Position numbers and translations under genes: made by a program. Source: Bradyrhizobium sp. CB1650 (GTDB lineage: Bacteria > Pseudomonadota > Alphaproteobacteria > Rhizobiales > Xanthobacteraceae). From it: a stretch of DNA of 64,000 bases. This document shows, piece after piece, positions 55,887 to 64,000 of the stretch (its first letter is position 1; the number at the start of each line of letters is the position of its first letter). The stretch spans positions 434,001 to 498,000 of the forward strand of contig NZ_CP121695.1 in assembly GCF_029761915.1 (NCBI RefSeq). Reading direction: 5' to 3'. The notes beneath the pieces are model-generated. The model did no database searches, had not been told where the DNA came from, and saw only the letters and a list, made by a program, of their open reading frames with translations.

Positions 55887-57161
55887 TCAGGGCATCAGCC
55901 TGTACTGGACGATGTAGACCGCCGCTCCGGCAAGATATCCGAGCAGTGCGAGTCCGCTGATCTTTCGCAGATACCATCCGAACCGGATCTTCTCTATCCC
56001 CATCGCCGCCACTCCGGCCGCAGAGCCGATGATCAGGATCGAGCCCCCGGTGCCGGCGCAGTAGGCGATGAACTCCCAGAGGAAGCTGTCGGCGGGAAAC
56101 CGCGACAGATCGTACATGCCCATCGCGGCGGCAACGAGTGGCACGTTGTCGATGATGGCGCTGAGAAGTCCGAGCAGGAGGACGATCACGTCCTGCCGAC
56201 CGACGGCCGCGTCCAGCCAGCCCGCAAGAGCGGTCAGAATCTTCGAATGCTCCAGCGTAGCGACGGCGAACAGAATCCCGACGAAGAACACGATGGAGCT
56301 CATGTCGATCTGCGTGAGCGCATGGGCGACGGTCACCCGATGTTTCGCTTCCGGATCCTTCCGCCTGTGAACGAGTTCGCCCACCAGCCAAAGCAGTCCC
56401 AGGCCGAACAGGATACCCATGAACGGCGGCAGGTGCGTCACTTGCTTGAACGCCGGAACCAGCACCAAAACCCCCAGTCCCGAGGCGAACATCAGCTTGC
56501 GCTCAAACGCAGGGGTCTCCGAACGACCGAAGCCGCCGGCGGGAGCGAAGGGGCGTCGCGCGAGCCAGCGTCCGACGACGAGAAGCGGAACGATCAGGTT
56601 GACGAGTGAGGGCAGGAACAGCGCCTTCACGATCCCGACGGCCGTAACCTGGCCGCCGATCCACAGCATCGTCGTGGTAACGTCCCCCATCGGCGACCAG
56701 GCGCCGCCAGCGTTCGCGGCGATCACGATCATGGACGCGAACAGCAGGCGATCCGATTCCTCGTCGATGATCTTCCGGATCAGCGAGACCATGACGATCG
56801 CCGTCGTGAGATTGTCGAGGATGGCGCTCAGGACGAACGTAACCCAGCAGATCAGCCACAGCAGCGCGGTCAGGCTGCGTGTCCGGATCCGGGAGGTGAC
56901 GATCTCGAAGCCGTCGTGCGCGTCGATGACCTCGACGATCGTCATCGCGCCCATGAGGAAGAACACGATCTGCGCCGTCACGGCCACGGTTTCGTTCAGC
57001 TCATGGCCGATGCGTTCGTGATCTCCGGTCGAAACCGCGTAGATCGTCCACAACAGACCCGCGCCAAGCAGCGCGGAAGCGGACTTGCTGACGCCAACGG
57101 GATGCTCGAAAGCGATGGCGGCGTAGGCGAAGGCAAAAATGACGACGAGTGCGACGAGCAA
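55887..57161 (-). CDS. nhaD: Sodium:proton antiporter NhaD type
   Basis: A 424-residue inner-membrane protein with 11-12 hydrophobic helices. NhaD features include LSAILDNLTTAIVMVSLIRK, IAANAGGAWSPMGDVTTTMLWI and the C-terminal AIIDNVPLVAAAMGMY. NhaD antiporters expel Na+ or Li+ for H+ at alkaline pH. The start is TTG 57161, the first possible codon after an in-frame TGA, with GAGGA six bases upstream. It is transcribed away from the MFS gene. Confidence 0.9.
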   Translation of the reverse strand: MLVALVVIFAFAYAAIAFEHPVGVSKSASALLGAGLLWTIYAVSTGDHERIGHELNETVAVTAQIVFFLMGAMTIVEVIDAHDGFEIVTSRIRTRSLTALLWLICWVTFVLSAILDNLTTAIVMVSLIRKIIDEESDRLLFASMIVIAANAGGAWSPMGDVTTTMLWIGGQVTAVGIVKALFLPSLVNLIVPLLVVGRWLARRPFAPAGGFGRSETPAFERKLMFASGLGVLVLVPAFKQVTHLPPFMGILFGLGLLWLVGELVHRRKDPEAKHRVTVAHALTQIDMSSIVFFVGILFAVATLEHSKILTALAGWLDAAVGRQDVIVLLLGLLSAIIDNVPLVAAAMGMYDLSRFPADSFLWEFIAYCAGTGGSILIIGSAAGVAAMGIEKIRFGWYLRKISGLALLGYLAGAAVYIVQYRLMP

Positions 57162-57485
57162 GACGAATCCTCACGTTGTGCCGCCCCTCTATGCTTCATC
57201 GAAGCCCGTGCGGCCATGCGGCCAGTTGCAGCGGCCAAAAATCGTCCAGTCAGTAGCTCAGAAGTCGTGTTTCGACGAGAAAGGCCTGCCGCTAGTCCTC
57301 CATCGCTTCGCCGGTAAACTCTCTCAGGCGGGTTTTCGCTAAAGCAAGTCCCTTCTTCCCGAGCGGAACGGCCCCGGCGGGCGACCGTTAACGCGGGAGC
57401 GGGACGGCCTCGAGACGATGGTGGCCCGCGTCGCTCGACTGGAGCAACAGATGGGAATCCACGAGCTCGATCAGTTCACGCCCCG
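57162..57485. other. Intergenic region between nhaD and the MFS gene
   Basis: These 324 bp hold the divergent promoters. The only coding-like signal is a short frame from about 57418 that runs into the MFS start and is listed separately. No repeat of the dispersed families is present. Confidence 0.5.
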
Positions 57486-57489
57486 ATGA
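57418..57489 (+). CDS. Possible 23-residue leader peptide coupled to the MFS gene
   Basis: ATG 57418 opens MVARVARLEQQMGIHELDQF, ending TGA at 57487-57489. The stop overlaps the MFS start in ATGA, the usual mark of translational coupling. The frame is open further upstream without a start codon, so it could instead be the tail of a lost gene. I see no good ribosome site. Confidence 0.3.
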   Translation: MVARVARLEQQMGIHELDQFTPR

Positions 57490-58685
57490 TCAGGCCCCGC
57501 GCCCCGTCAAGCTTCTCCTCGCCGGCCTTCGTTTTCGTGCTGACGACAGGGGTCGTCAATCTCTTCGGCGACATCACCTACGAAGGGGGTGCGAGCATCA
57601 ACGGTCCGTTCATGGCCTCGCTGGGGGCGAGCGCCGCCATCGTCAGCATCACGGCGGGTCTCGGAGAGTTTCTCGGCTACGCGCTGCGTCTGCCGGCCGG
57701 ATTTGCGGCGGATCGAACCGGCAGATATTGGCTGATCACCTTCGTCGGCTACGTCATCAACCTGTTCGCCGTCCCTGCGATGGCGTTCGCCGGAAGCTGG
57801 CAATTCGCGGCCGCTCTCGTCCTGGCCGAGCGCATCGGACGTGCGCTGCGCAAGCCCACCGTCGAAGCGATGCTCTCCTACACCACCAACGAACTGGGAA
57901 AAGGATGGGTGTATGCGCTCAACACGGCGCTGGACGAGATCGGAGCGACCGTCGGCCCTCTCCTGATCGCGCTGGTCCTGCTGTTGAAGGGCGACTACCG
58001 GACCGGATACGCGCTTCTGCTGATTTCCGCGATGGCCGCGCTCATCACGCTGGTGGTCGCGCGCGTGAACTTCCCGCTTCCGTCCCGTCTCGAGCAGGGG
58101 AGCACGGCGCCCGCCGAAGACCTGACGCCGGCATACTGGCTCTACATGCTGGCCGGCGCCCTATTTGCCGCCGGGCTGATGAGCTTCGAACTGATCTCCT
58201 ATCATCTGTCCAAGTCGAAAGTCGCATCGGAACAGTGGATCCCGTTGATGCTCGCGATCTCGACGGCATTCGGCGTCCTGGCGAGCCTGGCCTTCGGGAA
58301 ACTCTACGATCGCTTCGGTCTGCCCGTCGTCATCGCGGCCGTCTTGATCTCGGCCGCGTTCTCGCCGTTCGTGTTTCTGGGTGGCTTCTACCTGGTGCTG
58401 TTCGGGATGCTGCTCTGGGGCATCGGCTACGCGACCCAGGATACCCTGCTCAAGGCGATCGTCGCCGAAGTTCTCCCGGAAGGAAAACGCAATGTCGCGT
58501 TCGGGCTTTATTACGCGGGCTACGGCGTCGGCTGGCTCGTCGGCAGCGTTGCAACCGGCTTCCTCTACGAACGCTTCCGGGTCGCGATGATCGTGTTCTC
58601 GATTGCGGTCCAACTCGCGTCCGTGCCGGTGTTCGTTTGGGCCAGGCGTCGGCAGGAAACCTCGCGGCAGGAAACCTCGCGGTAA
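57486..58685 (+). CDS. MFS transporter
   Basis: A 399-residue major facilitator with about 12 membrane helices. The N-terminal half carries RLPAGFAADRTGRYW, the loop 2-3 motif of the MFS (GxxxDRxGR type), and the centre a hydrophilic loop (PSRLEQGSTAPAEDLTPAY). The substrate is unknown. The last residues RQETSRQETSR come from a 15-bp tandem duplication. It is followed 91 bp later by the DUF2267 gene. Confidence 0.9.
   Translation: MIRPRAPSSFSSPAFVFVLTTGVVNLFGDITYEGGASINGPFMASLGASAAIVSITAGLGEFLGYALRLPAGFAADRTGRYWLITFVGYVINLFAVPAMAFAGSWQFAAALVLAERIGRALRKPTVEAMLSYTTNELGKGWVYALNTALDEIGATVGPLLIALVLLLKGDYRTGYALLLISAMAALITLVVARVNFPLPSRLEQGSTAPAEDLTPAYWLYMLAGALFAAGLMSFELISYHLSKSKVASEQWIPLMLAISTAFGVLASLAFGKLYDRFGLPVVIAAVLISAAFSPFVFLGGFYLVLFGMLLWGIGYATQDTLLKAIVAEVLPEGKRNVAFGLYYAGYGVGWLVGSVATGFLYERFRVAMIVFSIAVQLASVPVFVWARRRQETSRQETSR
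58650..58682 (+). repeat. 15-bp tandem duplication at the MFS C-terminus
   Basis: CGGCAGGAAACCTCG occurs twice in a row plus a third CGG, encoding RQETSRQETSR just before the stop. It keeps the frame and looks like recent slippage. Confidence 0.9.
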
Positions 58686-58776
58686 GAGATCAACAGCGCG
58701 CCGGAGGAACGGCGCATCGACCTGCCTGTTGGATTCACGAGCGCAAGAATCCAAGCAAGAATCCAGGGAGGTCATC

Positions 58777-59223
58777 ATGGGTTCCTCCGCCGTCCCGGCA
58801 TTCGACAGCACCGTTCAGACCACCCATGTGTGGCTGAAGGAAATCGAGCAGGATGCCGGCTTCGATGCCCAGCTCTCATGGCATGTGCTTGGTGTCATCC
58901 TGCGGGCGATCCGCGATCGCCTGCCGCTCGGTCTTGCCGCGCATTTGGGCTCTCAACTGCCGCTTCTCGTTCGCGGCATCTACTATGACCAGTTTCGTCC
59001 ATCGGAACTGCCGGGGCACGCCCGCACACTCGATGAGTTCCTGGAGACGATCGAGCCCGAAATGCGGTTCAGCAAGACTGTCGACACAAAGGCTGCGCTG
59101 CGAGCCGTGTTTCACGTCCTTTCGCGGCATCTGACCTCTGGCCAGGCGGCCAACGTGAGAGACGCGTTGCCCGAACAAGTGCGTGCGCTTTGGGATGATC
59201 CGGCGCCTGCCGGACGTGCCTAG
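58777..59223 (+). CDS. DUF2267 domain-containing protein
   Basis: A 148-residue protein with the DUF2267 pattern: WLKEIEQDAGFDAQLSWHVLGVILRAIRDRLP and LPLLVRGIYYDQF, then LRAVFHVLSRHLTSGQAANVRDALPEQV. It is all-helical and cytoplasmic, in a family of unknown function often found near stress-response genes. AGGGAGG lies before ATG 58777, which decides the start. Confidence 0.88.
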   Translation: MGSSAVPAFDSTVQTTHVWLKEIEQDAGFDAQLSWHVLGVILRAIRDRLPLGLAAHLGSQLPLLVRGIYYDQFRPSELPGHARTLDEFLETIEPEMRFSKTVDTKAALRAVFHVLSRHLTSGQAANVRDALPEQVRALWDDPAPAGRA

Positions 59224-59335
59224 TTTGTGGTTGATCGACGATGATTCGCCCTCGACCGCCCGGGGGGCGGATCGTGGCTTGGCGTCTGTAGCGACGGCGA
59301 TCAGGAACGAAGTCCAGCTCGCGCGTTGTTACGTT

Positions 59336-59509
59336 ATGGTTCGTGAAGGTCCAGCAGAGCCGCCCCCTCCTCCCAAAGAACCCTACCCGGGAGAAAAGGC
59401 GCGGGGCGGAGAGATCATTCTTCGCACGCCGGCAAGACGAGCAATCTTCTTGGCCGGGCTGATTGGCGCCCTTGTGCTCGCAGCACTGATCCTCGTTTTT
59501 GCGCGCTAG
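59336..59509 (+). CDS. Small membrane protein of unknown function
   Basis: A 57-residue protein with a Pro-rich N-terminus (GPAEPPPPPKEPYPGEK) and one C-terminal membrane helix (AIFLAGLIGALVLAALILVF). The same frame is open from 59183, overlapping the end of the DUF2267 gene by 41 bases; I prefer the shorter form because it removes the overlap, though it has no clear ribosome site. Probably a single-pass inner-membrane protein. Confidence 0.55.
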   Translation: MVREGPAEPPPPPKEPYPGEKARGGEIILRTPARRAIFLAGLIGALVLAALILVFAR

Positions 59510-59648
59510 GTGCATCGCGCGGACCGGCGAACGGGCGTTCGAAGGTTCCGCACCCCGCTGTCATGCTTGATGGATATGTCGCAGAATACGCAAGCCAGCC
59601 ACATCCTTCACATAGGTTAAGGTCGCTATCGGAAATCCATAAATAGTC

Positions 59649-60236
59649 GTGCCAATCAAAAAAATAGCAACCGTGGTCGACGATCTTGGTTGGGCCGCAG
59701 ACAGGCCTCGAACCGCTTTACGAGCCCCAATGATGGAAGCGAACGCGACGTCGTGGAATGTCATGAACGAGAATCTTGGGGACCGCGGCTACTTTGTCGC
59801 GCCGCTCGATGATCTCGTCACATGGGCGCGATCCGGATCCCTGATGTGGATGACGTTCGGGCTGGCCTGTTGTGCCATCGAGCAGATGCAGGTTTCCATG
59901 CCTCGTTACGACGTCGAACGCTTCGGATGCGCGCCTCGCGCCTCGCCAAGGCAGTCGGACTGCATGATCGTCTCGGGAACGCTCTGCAACAAGATGGCCC
60001 CGGCGCTGCGCAAGGTTTACGACCAAATGCCGGAGCCGCGATACGTCATTTCAATGGGCTCCTGTGCCAATGGCGGCGGCTACTATCACTATTCGTACTC
60101 AGTCGTCCGCGGATGCGACCGCATCGTTCCCGTCGACGTGTACGTGCCCGGCTGCCCTCCGACCGCAGAGGCTCTGCTTTACGGGATCATGCTGCTTCAG
60201 AAGAAGATCAGACGAACGGGTACGATAGAGCGATAG
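59649..60236 (+). CDS. nuoB: NuoB-type NADH-quinone oxidoreductase subunit B, orphan paralogue
   Basis: NuoB holds cluster N2 of complex I, the last iron-sulfur centre before quinone. The 195-residue protein has the paired Cys in [11 protein letters not shown], the third in [16 protein letters not shown] and the fourth in [12 protein letters not shown], so all N2 ligands are kept. No other nuo genes are near, so it is an orphan copy; a full nuo operon should exist elsewhere. The start is GTG 59649, with ATG 59730 as alternative. A small Cys-rich gene follows by 44 bp. Confidence 0.92.
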   Translation: MPIKKIATVVDDLGWAADRPRTALRAPMMEANATSWNVMNENLGDRGYFVAPLDDLVTWARSGSLMWMTFGLACCAIEQMQVSMPRYDVERFGCAPRASPRQSDCMIVSGTLCNKMAPALRKVYDQMPEPRYVISMGSCANGGGYYHYSYSVVRGCDRIVPVDVYVPGCPPTAEALLYGIMLLQKKIRRTGTIER

Positions 60237-60280
60237 ACCCGTGGACGTGTTGCGTGGCCATGGATTTGATGGAGAGCCAA

Positions 60281-60514
60281 ATGCCAAGATGTGAAACCTG
60301 CGGCAACGACTACGACAAGGCCTTTCAAGTCGTAATGGAGGGTGACCCCCACGTCTTCGACAGCTTCGAGTGCGCGATCCAGGCGCTGGCGCCCCGATGC
60401 AAAACCTGTGGAACGCGGGTGCTTGGTCACGGGCTCGAGGCTGGCGGCAATATCTACTGCTGCAATCACTGCGCCGGCAGAGATGGTGTCACCGGGCTCG
60501 CCGATCGTTCGTAG
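60281..60514 (+). CDS. Small cysteine-rich, probably zinc-binding protein
   Basis: A 77-residue protein with C4-x2-C7, C31, C40-x2-C43, H50 and C60-C61-x2-C64. The spacing suggests two zinc-ribbon-like sites. The central part HVFDSFECAIQAL is typical of a small family seen in rhizobia. It may bind zinc or another metal; its function is not known. GGAGAG five bases before ATG 60281 sets the start; ATG 60260 lies upstream. It seems co-transcribed with nuoB. Confidence 0.7.
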   Translation: MPRCETCGNDYDKAFQVVMEGDPHVFDSFECAIQALAPRCKTCGTRVLGHGLEAGGNIYCCNHCAGRDGVTGLADRS

Positions 60515-60522
60515 CCGGCCAA

Positions 60523-61944
60523 TCAACGGGGGGAGATCGCCTTCAACGCGCGCCGCATCACGTCCCACATCCGCGGATCGTTCGATTGCGCCACGTTGAA
60601 CCGCAGGAACGGGCTTGCCGTCTGCGACACGCTGAAGACATTGCCCGGCGCAAGCACCACGTCCTCCTGCAACGCCGCGCGGGCAACTTGCGTCGCGTCC
60701 TGGCCGTCAACGAGGCGGCACCAGAGGAAGAAGCCGCCACGCGGCGTCAGCCAGGGCTCGATGCCCAAGGCCTGAAGTTTTCGCGCCACGTCACGCCTTG
60801 CGCGTGCGAGCTTTTGCCTGAGCTCGTCCATGTGCTTGCGGTAGCCGCCGCCGGCCAGGATTCTTGAGATGATTTCGGTTGCAACCGGGCTCGGGCCGCC
60901 AAAGCTGGTCGCGACCTGGAGGTCGACGAGATGCTCGATCCAGTCGGCGCGCGCGGCGATATAGCCGCACCGCACCGAGGCCGAGAGCGTCTTGGAGAAG
61001 CTGCCGATGCGGATCACGCGGCTGAGCCCGTCGAGCGCGGCGAGGCGCGGTGATCGCTCCGGCTCGAAGTCGCCAAAAATGTCGTCCTCGATGATGGTCA
61101 GGTCGTGCGCCGCGGCCGCGGTCAGCAGCCGGTGCGCGATCGGAAGCGAGAGCGTCGCGCCGGTCGGGTTGTGCAGCGCTGAGTTGGTGATGTAGAGGCG
61201 CGGCCGCTCGGCGGCGAGGATGGCTTCGAAGCGCGCGACATCCGGGCCCGATGGCGTGTAGGGGACGCCGACGATCTTGACCTGGTGCGCCCTGAGCAGT
61301 GCGCGAAAATTGAAATAGCAGGGATCGTCCACCAGCACCGTGTCGCCGGGACGCAACAGGAAGCGGCAGACGAGGTCGGTGCCTTGCGTGCCGGAGCCCG
61401 TGAGCATGAGCTGGTCGACCGATGCCGCGATCGCGTCGTCGGCAAGCCGTGCGAGCAGCAGGCGGCGCAGCGCAGGCGCGCCGCGCGCGCTGCCGTAGTC
61501 GGTCAACAAGCCGTCATCGGCGCGTGCGAGCGCGCGGACGGCGCGGCGCAAGGCGGCTTCCGGCATCCAGTCCGGCGGCAGCCAGCCGCAGCCTGGCTTC
61601 AGCACGGCGGGGTCGGCATCGAGCGATTGCCGCGAGACCCAGAACGGATCGACCGCCCGGTCGCGGCGGGGCTCGACCTCGCTGAGCGCCAGCGGCGGCA
61701 TGACGGTCGGCGAGACGTAGAAGCCCGAGCCGCGGCGGGCGAGGATCTGGCCCTCGGCCGCGAGGCGCTCATAGGCTTCGACCACGGTGGACGGCGAAAC
61801 GCCCATGCTCGCGGCAAGACTGCGGATCGAGGGCAGGCGGTCGCCGGCGGCAAGCGCGCGGCCGGCGATCTTGGCGCGGATCGCATCCATCACCTCAGTG
61901 GTGCGGGTTCCGCTCCGGCCGCTCTTTCGCGTCTCAGCGTCCAA
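60523..61944 (-). CDS. MocR-type transcriptional regulator with aminotransferase domain
   Basis: A 473-residue GntR/MocR regulator. The N-terminal winged helix has DRLPSIRSLAASMGVSPSTVVEAYERL; the rest is an aminotransferase class I fold with the PLP Lys in IGSFSKTLSASVRCGY. Such proteins sense PLP or amino compounds and often control the divergent gene. TTG 61944 (LDAETRKSGRSG) has GGAAGG nine bases upstream and is preferred; the longer frame to 62016 crosses the operator and promoter. The divergent gene is an EamA exporter, a frequent partner. Confidence 0.9.
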   Translation of the reverse strand: MDAETRKSGRSGTRTTEVMDAIRAKIAGRALAAGDRLPSIRSLAASMGVSPSTVVEAYERLAAEGQILARRGSGFYVSPTVMPPLALSEVEPRRDRAVDPFWVSRQSLDADPAVLKPGCGWLPPDWMPEAALRRAVRALARADDGLLTDYGSARGAPALRRLLLARLADDAIAASVDQLMLTGSGTQGTDLVCRFLLRPGDTVLVDDPCYFNFRALLRAHQVKIVGVPYTPSGPDVARFEAILAAERPRLYITNSALHNPTGATLSLPIAHRLLTAAAAHDLTIIEDDIFGDFEPERSPRLAALDGLSRVIRIGSFSKTLSASVRCGYIAARADWIEHLVDLQVATSFGGPSPVATEIISRILAGGGYRKHMDELRQKLARARRDVARKLQALGIEPWLTPRGGFFLWCRLVDGQDATQVARAALQEDVVLAPGNVFSVSQTASPFLRFNVAQSNDPRMWDVMRRALKAISPR

Positions 61945-61947
61945 AGT

Positions 61948-61963
61948 GTATGACCTTCCATAC
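61948..61963. promoter_or_regulatory. Candidate MocR operator
   Basis: GTATG-ACCTTC-CATAC is an inverted repeat located just upstream of the MocR start. It contains, on the minus strand, the GGAAGG ribosome site, so occupancy could repress mocR itself. A further TGATACAG lies beside it toward the exporter gene. Confidence 0.4.
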
Positions 61964-62051
61964 TGATACAGTTTAGCCGAATTGTACTGGATTGTCGCTG
62001 GCCGCGCCACCGCCAATCGCCGAGAAAGGCCTCCAGCAAAGGCGAGGCGAC

Positions 62052-62912
62052 ATGCAATCTGCGGGCAGCGGCTGGGGCAACGGACTTCTTGGCGTGATCA
62101 TCTTCAGCGGTTCGTTGCCGGCGACGCGCGTCGCGGTCGGGGGCTTTTCGGCGTTGTTCCTGACCTCGGCGCGCGCCGCCATCGCGGCGCTGCTCGGGGC
62201 GGCCCTGCTGGGCCTGCTCGATCAGGTGCGGCCGGAGCGCAAGGATCTCACCTCGCTGGCGATCGTTTCGATCGGCGTCGTGGTCGGCTTCCCGCTGCTG
62301 ACGGCGCTCGCGCTGCAGCACATCACCTCGGCGCATTCGATCGTGTTCATCGGGCTGTTGCCGCTGTCGACCGCCGTCTTCGGCGTGTTGCGCGGCGGCG
62401 AGCGGCCGCAACCGCTGTTCTGGCTGTTCGCGATCCTCGGCAGCGCCACGGTGGCGGGCTTTGCCCTGTCGAACGACGGTTCGGCGTCGCTCGTCGGCGA
62501 TCTCCTGATGGTGGCCGCGATCGTGCTGTGCGGACTCGGCTATGCCGAAGGCGCCGCGCTGTCGCGCCGCCTCGGCGGCTGGCAGGTCATCTCCTGGGCG
62601 CTGCTGCTGGCGCTGCCGCTGATGGTGCCGGTCGCGATCCTGACCTGGCCGTCGACATGGACCGGCATCGGCGCGCCCGCCTGGGTCGGGCTCGCTTACG
62701 TCTCCGTCTTCAGCATGTTCGTCGGCTTCGTGTTCTGGTATCGCGGGCTCGCGATCGGCGGCATCGCCCGCGTCGGTCAGTTGCAGCAGCTTCAGCCGTT
62801 TCTTGGCCTCGCGCTCGCCGGACTGCTTCTGCATGAGCCCGTCGCATGGAGCATGATCGCCGCGACCGCCCTCGTGGTCGTCTGCGTCGCCTGCGCGCGG
62901 CGATACGCGTGA
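62052..62912 (+). CDS. EamA family exporter
   Basis: A 286-residue DMT-superfamily membrane protein with ten helices in two EamA halves. SGSLPATRVAVGGFSALFLTSARA begins the first and GLLLHEPVAWSMIAATALVV ends the second. It is divergent from the MocR gene with the operator between, so it is the probable target; amino-acid or related export is plausible. ATG 62052 with GAGG upstream is preferred over TTG 61992, which lies close to the promoter. Confidence 0.88.
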   Translation: MQSAGSGWGNGLLGVIIFSGSLPATRVAVGGFSALFLTSARAAIAALLGAALLGLLDQVRPERKDLTSLAIVSIGVVVGFPLLTALALQHITSAHSIVFIGLLPLSTAVFGVLRGGERPQPLFWLFAILGSATVAGFALSNDGSASLVGDLLMVAAIVLCGLGYAEGAALSRRLGGWQVISWALLLALPLMVPVAILTWPSTWTGIGAPAWVGLAYVSVFSMFVGFVFWYRGLAIGGIARVGQLQQLQPFLGLALAGLLLHEPVAWSMIAATALVVVCVACARRYA

Positions 62913-62922
62913 GGCAGGCGCC

Positions 62923-64000
62923 TCACTCCCTTCCCATCACCGTCCGCGTCAGCGCGCTCCTTGCGAACTTCTTCAGCGGCATTGGCTTGCCGAACAGAAA
63001 ACCCTGCACGAGGTCGAAGCCGAGCTCGTTGGCGGCCATGAGGTCGGCGCGGTTCTGGACGCCCTCGGCCACGGTGCGAACGCCGTAACCCTTAGCGAGC
63101 TCCACGATGTCGCGGCACACCGTCCGCTTCAGACGGTCATTGCCGCAGCCGGTGACGAATTGTCTGTCGGCCTTCAGCTTGACGAAGGGGATCCTGTCCA
63201 GGCCCATCAGGTCCGGCCAGTTGGCGCCGAGATTGTCGATCGACAGGCCGATATTGTGGAGGCCGACTTCGCGCGCGACCTCGCTCAGGACGTCGAGATC
63301 GCGGATCGCCTCCTCGCTGGCGATCTCGATGGTCAAGCCTCCGAAGGCGGGATGCGTCGGCACGCGCCGGCAGAGATCGCGTACGGCTTGCGGCTCGGTC
63401 AGAAACGAGGCGGGCAGATTGATCGACAGATCGACCGTGCTCTGCCGCTCCATGAGATAGTACCAGTCCTGCATGGCCCGCTCGATCACGAACTCCGAGA
63501 GCTCGCGGAAATGCGGGTCATCGGCTTCGGGGATGAAATAGGCCGGCGGCACCACGCCCCAGGTCGGATGCCGCATCCGCACCAGCGCCTCGGCGCCGCA
63601 GCGGACCAGCGTCCGCGCGTCAATCCTGGGCTGATACCAGAGCTCGAGCCAGCCCGCATGCAGGGCTTCGCCGACATGCACGGCCGGGCTCGGCGCCGGC
63701 TCCTCCGGCAGCAGCATCGCGATGCGCTCGCGCAGCGTTTCGGCGGCGAAGGGCGTCGTCAGCGACGGCAGCATCGCAAGGCCATATTCCTCGCCGACCT
63801 GCTGCACCGCCTTCAGGATGATCGACTCGCGGGCTCCGACAGCCAGCACCTTGCCGCCGAACGCCTCGCGCACCAGCGTCTCCAGAAACTTGCCCGGCTC
63901 GATGCCGTCGGCGGCAACGCCGAACAGGATCAGGTCCGGCAATTCGTTGGCGAGCACGCCCTGCAGCTCGTCCGCGCTGGCGCATTCGCTGGTGACGAAG
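62923..64000 (-). CDS. EAL-domain protein with receiver-like N-terminus (partial)
   Basis: The 5' end is beyond the right edge; about 359 residues are present. The visible N-terminal part (about 90 residues) resembles a CheY-like receiver domain. A C-terminal EAL domain follows: EALVRMRHP, SINLPASFL, TIEIASEE, VKLKADRQF, VAEGVQN and DLVQGFLFGKP correspond to the usual motifs. The loop-6 motif DDFGTG is replaced by DNLGAN, so one metal-binding Asp is lost and c-di-GMP hydrolysis is doubtful. It may act as a c-di-GMP receptor or protein-binding module. It lies 10 bp from the stop of the convergent exporter gene. Confidence 0.9.
   Translation of the reverse strand, partial: FVTSECASADELQGVLANELPDLILFGVAADGIEPGKFLETLVREAFGGKVLAVGARESIILKAVQQVGEEYGLAMLPSLTTPFAAETLRERIAMLLPEEPAPSPAVHVGEALHAGWLELWYQPRIDARTLVRCGAEALVRMRHPTWGVVPPAYFIPEADDPHFRELSEFVIERAMQDWYYLMERQSTVDLSINLPASFLTEPQAVRDLCRRVPTHPAFGGLTIEIASEEAIRDLDVLSEVAREVGLHNIGLSIDNLGANWPDLMGLDRIPFVKLKADRQFVTGCGNDRLKRTVCRDIVELAKGYGVRTVAEGVQNRADLMAANELGFDLVQGFLFGKPMPLKKFARSALTRTVMGRE

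Overview
The window is a GC-rich, gene-dense piece of an alphaproteobacterial chromosome, most likely Bradyrhizobium or a close relative in the Nitrobacteraceae. Reasons: a ccmA gene next to acnA; one TCA-cycle cluster running zapE-mdh-sucC-sucD-sucA-sucB-lpdA; an F1 ATP synthase operon (atpHAGDC) without the Fo genes; the obgE/proBA/nadD/rsfS/rlmH/envC/ctpA series; and many dispersed palindromic intergenic repeats of the kind common in this lineage. The genus call is inference, since no rRNA marker is present.

Layout. 1-5.1 kb: start of ccmA, divergent acnA with a possible Irr (iron) box, DUF1223 and DUF2794 genes, and between those two a possible structured RNA on the minus strand. 5.2-11.6 kb: acetyltransferase, BI-1 membrane protein, the tesA / ABC-ATPase / FtsX-permease set, and thpR. 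11.8-24.4 kb: zapE and the TCA cluster, encoding malate dehydrogenase, succinyl-CoA synthetase and all three subunits of 2-oxoglutarate dehydrogenase, with a DUF1579 gene placed between sucC and sucD and an SDR gene between sucB and lpdA. 24.5-29.3 kb: DUF4337, xerC, priA, rlpA-like. 29.9-35.0 kb: atpHAGDC. 35.2-45.0 kb: a long leftward series of two tandem RppH-type Nudix genes, a YibQ-type deacetylase, ctpA, envC, rlmH, rsfS, nadD, proA and proB (cell-wall hydrolysis control, ribosome maturation, NAD and proline synthesis). 45.2-48.0 kb: a solute-binding protein and an arylsulfatase-type hydrolase lie between proB and obgE. 48-55 kb: obgE, MaoC hydratase, DMT exporter, acetyltransferase, rpmA, rplU, an oddly arranged ROK-family protein, an alpha/beta hydrolase and tRNA-Ser(CGA). 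55.2-60.5 kb: accessory-looking block with NhaD antiporter, MFS transporter, DUF2267, an orphan nuoB paralogue and a cysteine-rich small protein. 60.5-64 kb: divergent MocR regulator / EamA exporter pair and the C-terminal part of an EAL-domain protein cut by the right edge.

The most unusual object is the ROK-family protein at 52763-53893. Its adenosine-binding half, normally C-terminal, comes first, and the phosphate-binding half, normally N-terminal, comes second, so it reads as a circular permutation of the sugar-kinase fold. Second is the minus-strand RNA at about 4360-4471, where one segment can form either a long-range stem or the terminator hairpin. No CRISPR array, prophage, insertion sequence or complete mobile element was seen.
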